DNA from: Natribaculum breve
GTDB lineage: Archaea; Halobacteriota; Halobacteria; Halobacteriales; Natrialbaceae
DNA: 64,000 bases
Direction of reading: 5' to 3'
NCBI RefSeq assembly: GCF_023008585.1
Contig: NZ_CP095391.1
Span: 558,001-622,000, forward strand
Position numbers and translations under genes: made by a program. Under the pieces are notes generated by a model. The model saw nothing but the letters and a program-made list of their open reading frames with translations. It had not been told where the DNA came from and did not search any database. Shown one piece after another: positions 27,600-33,263 of this stretch (positions within the stretch are counted from its first letter, which is position 1; each line of letters starts with the position of its first letter).

Positions 27600-28077
27600 C
27601 AGTTGCCACGATAATCCGTAACTGACGTCCGAAACAAACCTCGTAAACGGAAAATTCCGCAACATGGTCGATACTCGCTTCAAACCGCGGCGTGCTCGTT
27701 CTCGCTTAGCCGCGGGTCGCGTGTTCGGCGAGTATCTACAAGACCAGCGTGCGAAGAGTTCGGCCGAGAATCGCTGGGCTTGCGTCGCCATCGAACGCGA
27801 AAGTGCGACGCACTCCGGCGATCTCCGGACACTCTCACCCGCATAACCCGGCTCCCACGCGGACTACCCGTCAGGGGCTGGGGAACACGGGAGTGCCGCC
27901 TGCTTTCGTCTAGTACTCGCTTAGCTCACAGCGTCACGCGAGTACGGCGACTGAGGCTCGCGGCAGTTTGGTCTGCGTTCGTTCCTGACGGTGGGACGAA
28001 CGAGCGATTCCGTATGCGCTGAGCGTACGAAGAGTCGCTAGCACACATCCCCCGCAGCGAGAGCTGCGGCTACGTCG
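27600..28077 (+). other. Structured leader of the tRNA array
   Basis: No tRNA recognised. Stable inverted repeats include gtactcgc/gcgagtac (27913-27938), gttcgttcc/gggacgaac (about 27978-28002), gtatgc-gctga-gcgtac (28012-28028) and ccgcagc-gaga-gctgcgg (28052-28069) just before the first tRNA. A 60-codon frame at 27664-27846 is strongly basic, unlike haloarchaeal proteins, and is not called. Confidence 0.45.
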
Positions 28078-28153
28078 AGCCCCGGAGTCTCCGCTGGCGA
28101 GGGACGCCGGACTTTGAATCCGGAGGCCGCCGGTTCGATTCCGGCCGGGGCGA
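28078..28153 (+). tRNA. tRNA-Gln(UUG)
   Basis: Acceptor agccccg/cggggcg (first pair A-G mismatched), D arm gtct...ggac, anticodon stem ccgga/tccgg with loop ctttgaa, T arm gccgg-ttcgatt-ccggc, discriminator a. The D arm is identical in layout to tRNA-Glu(UUC) at 29914, which suggests common descent. Confidence 0.85.
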
Positions 28154-28156
28154 CAT

Positions 28157-28230
28157 GCCGACGTGGTGTAATCCGGCGAGCATACGGTCCTGTCACGGCC
28201 GTGATCCGGGTTCGAATCCCGGCGTCGGCG
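28157..28230 (+). tRNA. tRNA-Asp(GUC)
   Basis: Acceptor gccgacg/cgtcggc with G73 as expected for Asp. Anticodon stem cggtc/ggccg, loop ctgtcac; T arm ccggg-ttcgaat-cccgg. It starts 3 bases after tRNA-Gln. Confidence 0.92.
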
Positions 28231-28482
28231 TGGACGCGTGGACAAACCACGTGGGGATACCCATCGAGGTAGGCAGCCCGTTAATGCGATCATCTGGATC
28301 GTTCCCACGATGCTGGGCCCAGCAGGGTCTGCAACCTACATGAGCCGGTGTGGTATTCCCGGGAGCACCCGAAGTACGCCCCCGCGATGAGACGCGCAAT
28401 CACAACTACCCGTTCGTGGTTGCGCAGTTGGAAACAGTCGTACAGATAGATAATCAACTGCCGAATGCTCGGCAGTACCCGT
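28231..28482 (+). other. Structured spacer between tRNA-Asp and tRNA-Pro
   Basis: No complete tRNA is found. Hairpins visible: cgtgg-acaaa-ccacg (about 28237-28251), a gcgcaa...ttgcgc pair (about 28394-28425) and actgccga-atgc-tcggcagt (28457-28476), the last 6 bases before tRNA-Pro. Confidence 0.45.
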
Positions 28483-28555
28483 GAGCCGATAGTCCAGTGG
28501 ACGACGATCTGTGCCTTGGACGCACACGACCGAGGTTCGAATCCTCGTCGGCTCA
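28483..28555 (+). tRNA. tRNA-Pro(UGG)
   Basis: Acceptor gagccga/tcggctc with A73. Anticodon stem tgtgc/gcaca and loop cttggac; T arm cgagg-ttcgaat-cctcg. The D stem has only three good pairs. Confidence 0.9.
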
Positions 28556-28559
28556 GTGT

Positions 28560-28642
28560 GCCGTGTCTGGGGAATGGTGACCCCACTGGCCTGCTACGCC
28601 AGCCCCGACGACGGGTTCTCGGTTCAACTCCGGGACACGGCG
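28560..28642 (+). tRNA. tRNA-Ser(GCU)
   Basis: Acceptor gccgtgt/acacggc with G73. Anticodon stem ctggc/gccag and loop ctgctac; long variable arm cccg-acga-cggg; T arm ctcgg-ttcaact-ccggg. Confidence 0.92.
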
Positions 28643-28644
28643 TG

Positions 28645-28785
28645 ATGCCAAAGAATGTCTACCCTGACTGCAACGAGGAAGCGTTCCGCCACGTCTCACT
28701 CGGTGAAACAACGTCCATCGACACGATTGGAAGCGTGAGAATCTGCGTCACCGACGAAGGCACGTACTTCCACGGAACGAGGTGA
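28645..28785 (+). CDS. 46-residue ORF inside the tRNA array
   Basis: Begins 2 bases after tRNA-Ser: MPKNVYPDCNEEAFRHVSL...RICVTDEGTYFHGTR. It is acidic in the N-terminal half, and short ORFs between tRNAs are common in viral tRNA clusters. No family recognised. Confidence 0.4.
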   Translation: MPKNVYPDCNEEAFRHVSLGETTSIDTIGSVRICVTDEGTYFHGTR

Positions 28786-28800
28786 CCGCCATTCGCCCCT

Positions 28801-28873
28801 GCCGTGACCGGGTGCTGGTGAACCCACTCGCCCCGAAAGCGAGGGGCAGAAGCTGAGCAATACGCAGCTTCCG
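28801..28873 (+). pseudogene. Degenerate tRNA-Ser(CGA)-like sequence
   Basis: Starts gccgtga, like tRNA-Ser(GCU), and has a D arm gggt-gctggtga-accc, an anticodon-like hairpin ctcgc-cccgaaa-gcgag (CGA, but C at position 33) and a long variable-arm hairpin gaagctg/cagcttc. The T arm and 3' acceptor strand are missing, so it is not a normal tRNA. It may be a decayed gene or a tRNA-derived RNA. Confidence 0.45.
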
Positions 28874-28927
28874 ACATCCCGTGAGTAGCGCGAAGGGGGC
28901 TCGTCGGAGCTTGCTCCGACGGCGTGT

Positions 28928-29009
28928 GGTGAGACAAGCAGATTGGTGACTGCGCTCGGTTTGAAACCGAGAGCTGCGAGGCTTCGGAGTTCGACTCTCC
29001 GTCTCACTG
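28928..29009 (+). tRNA. tRNA-Ser(UGA)
   Basis: Acceptor ggtgaga/tctcact (G-U first pair), G73. Anticodon stem ctcgg/ccgag, loop tttgaaa, short variable arm agc/gct, T arm cggag-ttcgact-ctccg. A perfect hairpin cgtcggag-cttg-ctccgacg ends 6 bases upstream. Confidence 0.88.
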
Positions 29010-29011
29010 TT

Positions 29012-29097
29012 GGCGGGATTTCCCTAGCCCGGCCAAGGGACCGCATTGGAAGCGCGGCGTCCGCGAGGGCACGAGTGTTCAAATCACTCTCCCGCCG
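29012..29097 (+). tRNA. tRNA-Ser(GGA)
   Basis: Acceptor ggcggga/tcccgcc with G73. Anticodon loop ttggaag on a stem with one A-C mismatch; long variable arm; T arm gagtg-ttcaaat-cactc. Third serine isoacceptor in a row. Confidence 0.85.
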
Positions 29098-29144
29098 CTG
29101 CGTGCCGAAGTGATTCGCAGAGTCGTTAGCGATTCTCGAATTGT

Positions 29145-29226
29145 GCCGCCATGCCAGAGTGGTCAAACGGACACGGTCGAGGACTGTGTGGTTAGTCCTT
29201 CCCAAGTTCGAATCCTGGTGGCGGCA
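29145..29226 (+). tRNA. tRNA-Leu(GAG) with C33
   Basis: Acceptor gccgcca/tggcggc, A73. Anticodon stem cacgg/ctgtg; loop tcgagga has C instead of the near-universal U at position 33. Variable arm gg-ttagt-cc; T stem has one A-C mismatch. Function is therefore uncertain. Confidence 0.8.
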
Positions 29227-29266
29227 TACCGGTCACTGTACCAGTAGACGATTCCCTGTATTCTCT

Positions 29267-29349
29267 GTCGCCGTACCCAAGTGGTCAACGGGAAGCGGCT
29301 CAGAACCGCTGGCGTAGGTCCTTCCGAGGTTCGAATCCTCGCGGCGACA
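29267..29349 (+). tRNA. tRNA-Leu(CAG)
   Basis: Acceptor gtcgccg/cggcgac, A73. Anticodon stem agcgg/ccgct, loop ctcagaa, long variable arm, T arm cgagg-ttcgaat-cctcg. All stems paired. Confidence 0.92.
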
Positions 29350-29352
29350 TTT

Positions 29353-29424
29353 CTCTCCGTGGTCAAGTGGTCACGACGCCTCCCTGTAGAGGAGGAGACG
29401 CACGTTCGAGTCGTGCCGGGGAGA
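29353..29424 (+). tRNA. tRNA-Tyr(GUA)
   Basis: Acceptor ctctccg/cggggag gives the C1-G72 pair that archaeal TyrRS reads; A73. Anticodon stem cctcc/ggagg, loop ctgtaga; T arm gcacg-ttcgagt-cgtgc. Confidence 0.92.
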
Positions 29425-29428
29425 CTGC

Positions 29429-29553
29429 GGGACGGTGGAAGAGCCTGGCATTCACGCTCTCACCGAGTTTTCACCGGAGAACCGGTGCGACGGTGAGGGC
29501 TCCTTCATCTCACTTGTAACGAGAACACGCAGGTTCGAATCCTGCCCGTCCCA
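29429..29553 (+). tRNA. tRNA-Th(r)(UGU) with a ~49-nt insertion in the D arm
   Basis: tRNA-Thr. Acceptor gggacgg/ccgtccc, A73; D stem gaag/cttc; anticodon loop cttgtaa (29513-29519); T arm gcagg-ttcgaat-cctgc. Between the D-loop bases and the 3' D strand lie about 49 extra bases (29454-29502). They fold into a 10-bp helix (29456-29465 with 29491-29500) topped by caccgg-agaa-ccggtg. Whether it is a spliced intron or a permanent extension is not known. Confidence 0.82.
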
Positions 29554-29587
29554 CTGGCCGATGACCCTTTCCAGGAGAGGCCAACCC

Positions 29588-29660
29588 GCTCCAGTGGAGT
29601 AGCGGCCAAACTCACGGCCCTCTCACGGCCGAGCCCCCGGTTCGAATCCGGGTTGGAGCT
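29588..29660 (+). tRNA. tRNA-Glu(CUC)
   Basis: Acceptor gctccag/ttggagc; D stem gagt/actc; anticodon stem cggcc/ggccg, loop ctctcac; T arm cccgg-ttcgaat-ccggg. Confidence 0.92.
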
Positions 29661-29662
29661 GC

Positions 29663-29735
29663 GGGCCCGGAGCCTATGAGGACAGGCGAGCGGCTTTTAA
29701 CCGCAGGATAGCGGGTTCGAATCCCGTCGGGCCCT
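29663..29735 (+). tRNA. tRNA-Lys(UUU)
   Basis: Acceptor gggcccg/cgggccc; D stem gcct/aggc; anticodon loop cttttaa on a gcgg/ccgc core; T arm gcggg-ttcgaat-cccgt. Its last 13 bases, cccgtcgggccct, recur at 29800-29812. Confidence 0.9.
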
Positions 29736-29817
29736 TCGGAATCGCCAAGCGATTCCTCGTCACCGACGTAGATCGCAAACACTCCGTGTTTGCTCACTCC
29801 CGTCGGGCCCTCTCGAT
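29736..29817 (+). other. Spacer with two perfect hairpins and a repeated tRNA 3' end
   Basis: ggaatcgc-caa-gcgattcc (29738-29756) and gcaaacac-tcc-gtgtttgc (29775-29793) are both perfect 8-bp stems with 3-base loops. They are followed by a copy of the 3' end of tRNA-Lys. Confidence 0.6.
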
Positions 29818-29892
29818 GCCTGGGAGACCCCCCCTGGTGGGGGTGCCGGGCTGTTACGCCGGTCGCGGGAGGTTCGAGTCCTTCCTCAGGCG
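29818..29892 (+). tRNA. tRNA-Asn(GUU)
   Basis: Acceptor gcctggg/ctcaggc, G73 as usual for Asn. Anticodon loop ctgttac on ccggg/gccgg (one mismatch); T arm ggagg-ttcgagt-ccttc. GC-rich D arm. Confidence 0.87.
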
Positions 29893-29913
29893 CTCGGAAC
29901 CAATTGCAGTGAT

Positions 29914-29989
29914 GCTCCCGGAGTCTCCGTTGGCGAGGGACGCCAGCCTTTCAAGCTGGAGGTCGGGGGTTCGATTCCCCTCGGGAGCA
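29914..29989 (+). tRNA. tRNA-Glu(UUC)
   Basis: Acceptor gctcccg/cgggagc, A73; D arm gtct...ggac; anticodon stem ccagc/gctgg, loop ctttcaa; T arm ggggg-ttcgatt-cccct. Close relative of tRNA-Gln(UUG) at 28078. Confidence 0.92.
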
Positions 29990-30002
29990 CTCGGGGCTGC
30001 AG

Positions 30003-30058
30003 TGGCAAGCGCTTTCCGTACCCTCCCAGCGGGGTACAACGGATTGGAACGCTGCCAC
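30003..30058 (+). ncRNA. Long bulged hairpin RNA, Y-RNA candidate
   Basis: The 5' strand gtggc-a-agcg-ct-ttcc pairs with the 3' strand ggaa-cgct-gccac: 13 pairs with unpaired A and CU only on the 5' side. The apical part carries a 6-bp hairpin gtaccc/gggtac. Bulges confined to the 5' strand of the closing stem are also a feature of Y RNAs, the ligands of Ro60, whose gene lies 540 bp downstream. No sequence match to known Y RNAs is claimed. Confidence 0.35.
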
Positions 30059-30166
30059 CGTCAGTTCCCCCAGCGTGTGGTCGTCCAGGTGGTGCGTTCC
30101 TTCAGCCCGCAAGGCACCCACCGGGAGTCATAGCCCGTCGCGCCGCCGGTTTCCCGACCGCACGTG

Positions 30167-30229
30167 GCGACCGTCGAGTCGGAGCGTTGCTTCGCCAGGA
30201 ACTCGCAGGTTCAAATCCTGCCGGTGGCT
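30167..30229 (+). ncRNA. tRNA-like RNA without anticodon arm (1)
   Basis: Acceptor-like gcgaccg/cggtggc (6 of 7 pairs), a D-like arm gagt...actc with a 21-base loop, then directly a perfect T arm gcagg-ttcaaat-cctgc. No anticodon arm fits. This acceptor, D-like and T-arm order matches the tRNA-like module of bacterial YrlA Y RNAs. Alternative: gccaccg at 30054-30060 pairs perfectly with cggtggc and would close a 176-nt RNA. Confidence 0.5.
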
Positions 30230-30256
30230 CAGTCCATCGAGAACATCCCGGACAAA

Positions 30257-30276
30257 GAGAGTCCGAGGGGACTCTC
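30257..30276 (+). other. Perfect hairpin between RNA units
   Basis: gagagtcc-gagg-ggactctc, an 8-bp stem with a 4-base loop, between the two anticodon-less tRNA-like units. Confidence 0.6.
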
Positions 30277-30331
30277 GACACCGGCCCCGCTCCGACAGGT
30301 TTCCGGTCGCCGTATTGCCAGTGGTCGTCGA

Positions 30332-30387
30332 CCTGGAGCGATCCTTCGATGGCACTCTTCGGGTTCGAATCCCGCTTTCGCTCCAGG
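30332..30387 (+). ncRNA. tRNA-like RNA without anticodon arm (2)
   Basis: A 10-bp closing stem cctggagcga/tcgctccagg encloses a short 17-base segment and a T arm (cggg-ttcgaat-cccg). There is no room for D and anticodon arms. It resembles an acceptor/T-arm minihelix. Confidence 0.5.
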
Positions 30388-30405
30388 AATTTCCCGGCCA
30401 CTCTC

Positions 30406-30480
30406 GTTCCCGCAGCTCAGTCAGGACAGAGCACCGGCCTTCGAAGCCGGGTGTCGCACGTTCGAATCGTGCCGGGAACG
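30406..30480 (+). tRNA. tRNA-Arg(UCG)
   Basis: Acceptor gttcccg/cgggaac, G73; D stem gctc/gagc; anticodon stem ccggc/gccgg, loop cttcgaa; T arm gcacg-ttcgaat-cgtgc. All stems are perfect. Last canonical tRNA of the array. Confidence 0.95.
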
Positions 30481-30595
30481 TCCAGCCGAGCGAAGCGAGG
30501 CTGGGCTCGGGGGAGTTTCTTTCCCGATGCTCGCTGCTCGCAGACGCTGTGGGCAGCCGCGGTCGGAGTCGCCTGTTGCGGCTCCGGGTGATAGT
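30481..30595 (+). promoter_or_regulatory. Structured leader between tRNA-Arg and the Ro60 gene
   Basis: Hairpins ccagcc/ggctgg (30482-30504) and ggagtcgc-ctgtt-gcggctcc (30565-30585), the latter ending 10 bases before the ATG. No TATA box is visible, so the gene probably relies on read-through from the array. The hairpins could release tRNA-Arg or control translation. Confidence 0.5.
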
Positions 30596-32125
30596 ATGGA
30601 ATTCAACAGGCCGAAGCAAACGGTCGCGGAGGCGACGCGAACCACCAACTACGAAGGTGGCGAAGCGTTCGAGCCTGCCGACCCTCGACTCGCACTGTAC
30701 AAGCGGACGATCAACCAGCTGCTGGAAGGGTCGTTCTACGAATCTGATGACGAGCAGTTGGCCGCCGTCGTCCACCGGTTCGATGCCGCCGCAGACGAGG
30801 ACCCGGAGTTCGTCCTGAAGCTCGCCGCGTACGCGCGCCAGGAGCTCTATTTGCGGGACATCCCGCAAGTGCTGCTCGTGCTGGCAGCCAACGACGACCG
30901 GTTCAAAGACGACTCTCCCGAGTCGCTCATCCGCGAGTGGACGCCGGCGATCGTCCAGCGAATGGACGAGACGGCAACCGCCCTCGCTATCCACGATCAG
31001 CTGTTCGGTGGCACCGCACCGTGGCCGCTTCGGCGGGGAATCGAAGACGCGCTCGTTGAGATGGCTGACGCCTACACGCTCGGCAAGTACGAGCTGTCGC
31101 GCCGTGAGGTGACCCTTCACGACGTGTTCAACCGCGTCCACCCTGCACCCGTCGACGCCGAGCAGGAAGCGCTGTTCGAGCGGTTCATGCGCGGCGACCT
31201 CGACGACTACCCCGACATTGAACCGTTGCCGTCGCCCAACACGTGGGAGACGGTCATCTCCGAGCGCGGCAACACACAGGAGTCGTGGGAACTGCTCATC
31301 GAGGACGACGCGTACACGCTGCCGATCTTCGCGTCGATCCGGAACCTCCGGAACATGCTCGAGGCCGGCGTTCCGGAGGATACCGTCGTGAACCACCTGG
31401 ACCTGGAGGCGGTGCGTCACGCGCCGCTGTACCCATTCCGGTACTACCAGGCGTACACCGCGCTTCAAGACGCAGATGTGCAGGCACCGGCGGTTGAGCA
31501 GTGGCTAGAAGACGCAATTGATGTCGCAGTCGAGACGGTTCCCGACGGACTCGGCGACACCTTCGTCGCAGTCGACCTGTCGGGATCGATGGAGCATCCG
31601 CTCTCTGCGAACAGCACGCTCCGGTTAAAGGAAATCGGCGCGTTGTTCGGTGCGATCCTGGCTGATCAGGGTGCCGACGTCGGCGGGTTCGGCGACGATT
31701 TCCAGCCCGTTTCGATGCACGTCGACACGCCAGTACTGCAGCGCCAAGAAGCGGTGCTGGCCATCGACGAGGACGTCGGGAACTCGACGAACGGCTGGAA
31801 GGCGATCGAACACCTTCACGATCGAGGCAGATCTCTCGAGCGGATCGTCGTCTTTACAGATATGCAGATCTGGGACAGCACGCCGTTCACGGCACGCGAT
31901 AACCAGACGGTCAAGGACGCGTTCGAGGCCTATCGTGACGAGGTGTCCGCGGACACCGCGTTGTACCTCGTCGATCTCGCGGCCTACGGCGATCTGGTGA
32001 CGCCGGACGGCTACGAAAACGTCTACAACATCTCCGGCTGGTCGGAGAACGTCCTCTCGTTCATCGAACACGCCGAGAATCCAAAGCAGGTCATCGACGA
32101 AATCAGGGCGTTCAAGCTATCTTAG
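30596..32125 (+). CDS. TROVE-domain RNA-binding protein (Ro60/Rsr family)
   Basis: 509 residues, close to the usual Ro60 size. The N-terminal TROVE HEAT-repeat ring is recognisable from TNYEGGEAFEPADPRLALYK through LLEGSFYES, ELYLRDIPQVLLVLAA and SIRNLRNM. The C-terminal von Willebrand A domain shows the MIDAS DLSGSM near residue 326 and VVFTDMQIWDS. Ro60 rings bind misfolded RNA ends in the central hole and Y RNAs on the outer surface. The start is the ATG 10 bases after a hairpin; longer upstream frames overlap tRNA genes and are rejected. The context (15 tRNAs plus anticodon-less tRNA mimics) points to tRNA or structured-RNA handling. TROVE genes are rare in archaea. Confidence 0.93.
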   Translation: MEFNRPKQTVAEATRTTNYEGGEAFEPADPRLALYKRTINQLLEGSFYESDDEQLAAVVHRFDAAADEDPEFVLKLAAYARQELYLRDIPQVLLVLAANDDRFKDDSPESLIREWTPAIVQRMDETATALAIHDQLFGGTAPWPLRRGIEDALVEMADAYTLGKYELSRREVTLHDVFNRVHPAPVDAEQEALFERFMRGDLDDYPDIEPLPSPNTWETVISERGNTQESWELLIEDDAYTLPIFASIRNLRNMLEAGVPEDTVVNHLDLEAVRHAPLYPFRYYQAYTALQDADVQAPAVEQWLEDAIDVAVETVPDGLGDTFVAVDLSGSMEHPLSANSTLRLKEIGALFGAILADQGADVGGFGDDFQPVSMHVDTPVLQRQEAVLAIDEDVGNSTNGWKAIEHLHDRGRSLERIVVFTDMQIWDSTPFTARDNQTVKDAFEAYRDEVSADTALYLVDLAAYGDLVTPDGYENVYNISGWSENVLSFIEHAENPKQVIDEIRAFKLS

Positions 32126-32248
32126 CTGGAACGAGGGCGCTACGCCGCCGTCCTCAGGGAGCGAGGTGAGGCCGATACGGATCTTCACTTTCACCTTCCG
32201 TGGCACGGACTTATAACCGAGAACGGCGAATCAGCAATCACGTCGAAA

Positions 32249-32317
32249 ATGACCGACGAACAGGCTCTCGTGAAGACGCTGGCCTTCCAACTCGACGTCC
32301 AGAGTGACGATGAGTGA
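32249..32317 (+). CDS. 22-codon ORF overlapping the next gene
   Basis: MTDEQALVKTLAFQLDVQSDDE, overlapping the start of the following gene by 8 bases. It is acidic and coupled, but could equally be the surviving start of a truncated gene. Confidence 0.3.
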   Translation: MTDEQALVKTLAFQLDVQSDDE

Positions 32318-33263
32318 TATCGAGGATACACAGGAATCATTGCATTGCTCACAATGTGATTTTGAGCAGTTAAAGGCGTTATATCAGCTCAACGTGGAAG
32401 CGAAGCGATACGCTGAATCTGCTGAAGACGCCTACACTGCTGGATTCAAGGCAAAGGCCCGTCTCTACAGTCTGCGGAAGAAGGCACTCTATGGATTGAA
32501 ACGAGCGATACTCGAAGAGCTCGTCGACGGAGGCTGTGTTGATACAATCCGTTGTCACAATATTGATGGGAAATTATATTACTGTCTCTACGTAGGCGAG
32601 TTTTCATTTCATACTCCTACCGATGAATGGGATACTCCACCGCGGGATGCCCCACCATCGCCCTCGAAATCACTCGATTCGTTTGACGCTGATCCTGACA
32701 ACCGTACCGACCATCTCTCAGAGGCAGAAGCACTGAAACGGCTTACTGAGCAATTCGAAACGCCAAACAACTACCTCCCAACACCATTCGTTGATCGTGG
32801 ATACGGGTCAGAATTTGCTGGATGGTCACAACTCCCTGGTGCCATCGAGGAAGGTGATAGGGTTGATGGGCGGTTTGGTCGAGAGATAACCAACCCGTAC
32901 GATGAGTTTCTATTCGCTGTTGGCGATACCTTTCAGACGAAGAAGGGAGACTGCCGAATCCTCGACCGTTATCAGGCGTGGCTGACGCCCTGGCTAGACC
33001 GCGCTCCAATCATGCCACGCACGGTATACGATGTTGAACTGGACGGTGAAGTACGTGAAACCGTTCGACAACGCCGGATTGTTGACGACTGGCTTATTCT
33101 TGTAGACAGTCTGGACGATCCAGTACCGAATGTAGATGGACGACAGGCAGAGATGGCTGGTGATGCCTACGACCGAGTTGCGTTCGATATCGGTGATATA
33201 ATCGAACTCAACGCGGAGTGGGATGACGATGGACCACACTACTCTGACTTCTCCCACGACTGA
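32310..33263 (+). CDS. Hypothetical protein with N-terminal CxxC, 3' end replaced by a PATE element
   Basis: About 317 residues starting MSDIEDTQESLHCSQCDF, with a helical region (residues 18-75), a Pro/Asp linker and a beta-rich C-terminal half holding GDRVDGRF and KKGDCRILDRYQAWL. The last codons (DFSHD) come from the palindromic end of the mobile element that starts at 33243, so the native C-terminus is lost. No family recognised. A GTG at 32304 would add two residues. Confidence 0.65.
   Translation: MSDIEDTQESLHCSQCDFEQLKALYQLNVEAKRYAESAEDAYTAGFKAKARLYSLRKKALYGLKRAILEELVDGGCVDTIRCHNIDGKLYYCLYVGEFSFHTPTDEWDTPPRDAPPSPSKSLDSFDADPDNRTDHLSEAEALKRLTEQFETPNNYLPTPFVDRGYGSEFAGWSQLPGAIEEGDRVDGRFGREITNPYDEFLFAVGDTFQTKKGDCRILDRYQAWLTPWLDRAPIMPRTVYDVELDGEVRETVRQRRIVDDWLILVDSLDDPVPNVDGRQAEMAGDAYDRVAFDIGDIIELNAEWDDDGPHYSDFSHD

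Noticed and set aside
27664-27846. 60-residue ORF in the array leader
   Set aside because: Strongly basic and family-free in a genome of acidic proteins; the segment is full of inverted repeats and fits a structured RNA better.
28231-28482. Additional tRNA between Asp and Pro
   Set aside because: No TTC-containing T arm with a paired stem and no acceptor pair was found.
29990-30053. tRNA-Trp 5' half (ggggctg start)
   Set aside because: No matching 3' acceptor strand or T arm follows; the bases pair better as part of the bulged hairpin.
30054-30229. One 176-nt intron-containing tRNA closed by gccaccg/cggtggc
   Set aside because: No D arm or anticodon arm could be placed around a CAT triplet with normal geometry; kept only as an alternative to the anticodon-less tRNA-like RNA.
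30164-30595. N-terminal extension of the TROVE protein
   Set aside because: The frame is open upstream but runs through tRNA-Arg and the tRNA-like RNAs; the ATG at 30596 gives the normal TROVE start.
27592-30595. CRISPR array
   Set aside because: The repeated elements are tRNA T-arm motifs (gttcgaat) in non-regular spacing; there is no constant repeat/spacer pattern and no cas gene.
30128-31468. 446-codon reverse frame opposite Ro60 and the tRNAs
   Set aside because: Overlaps tRNA genes and is the complement of the TROVE gene; no protein features.
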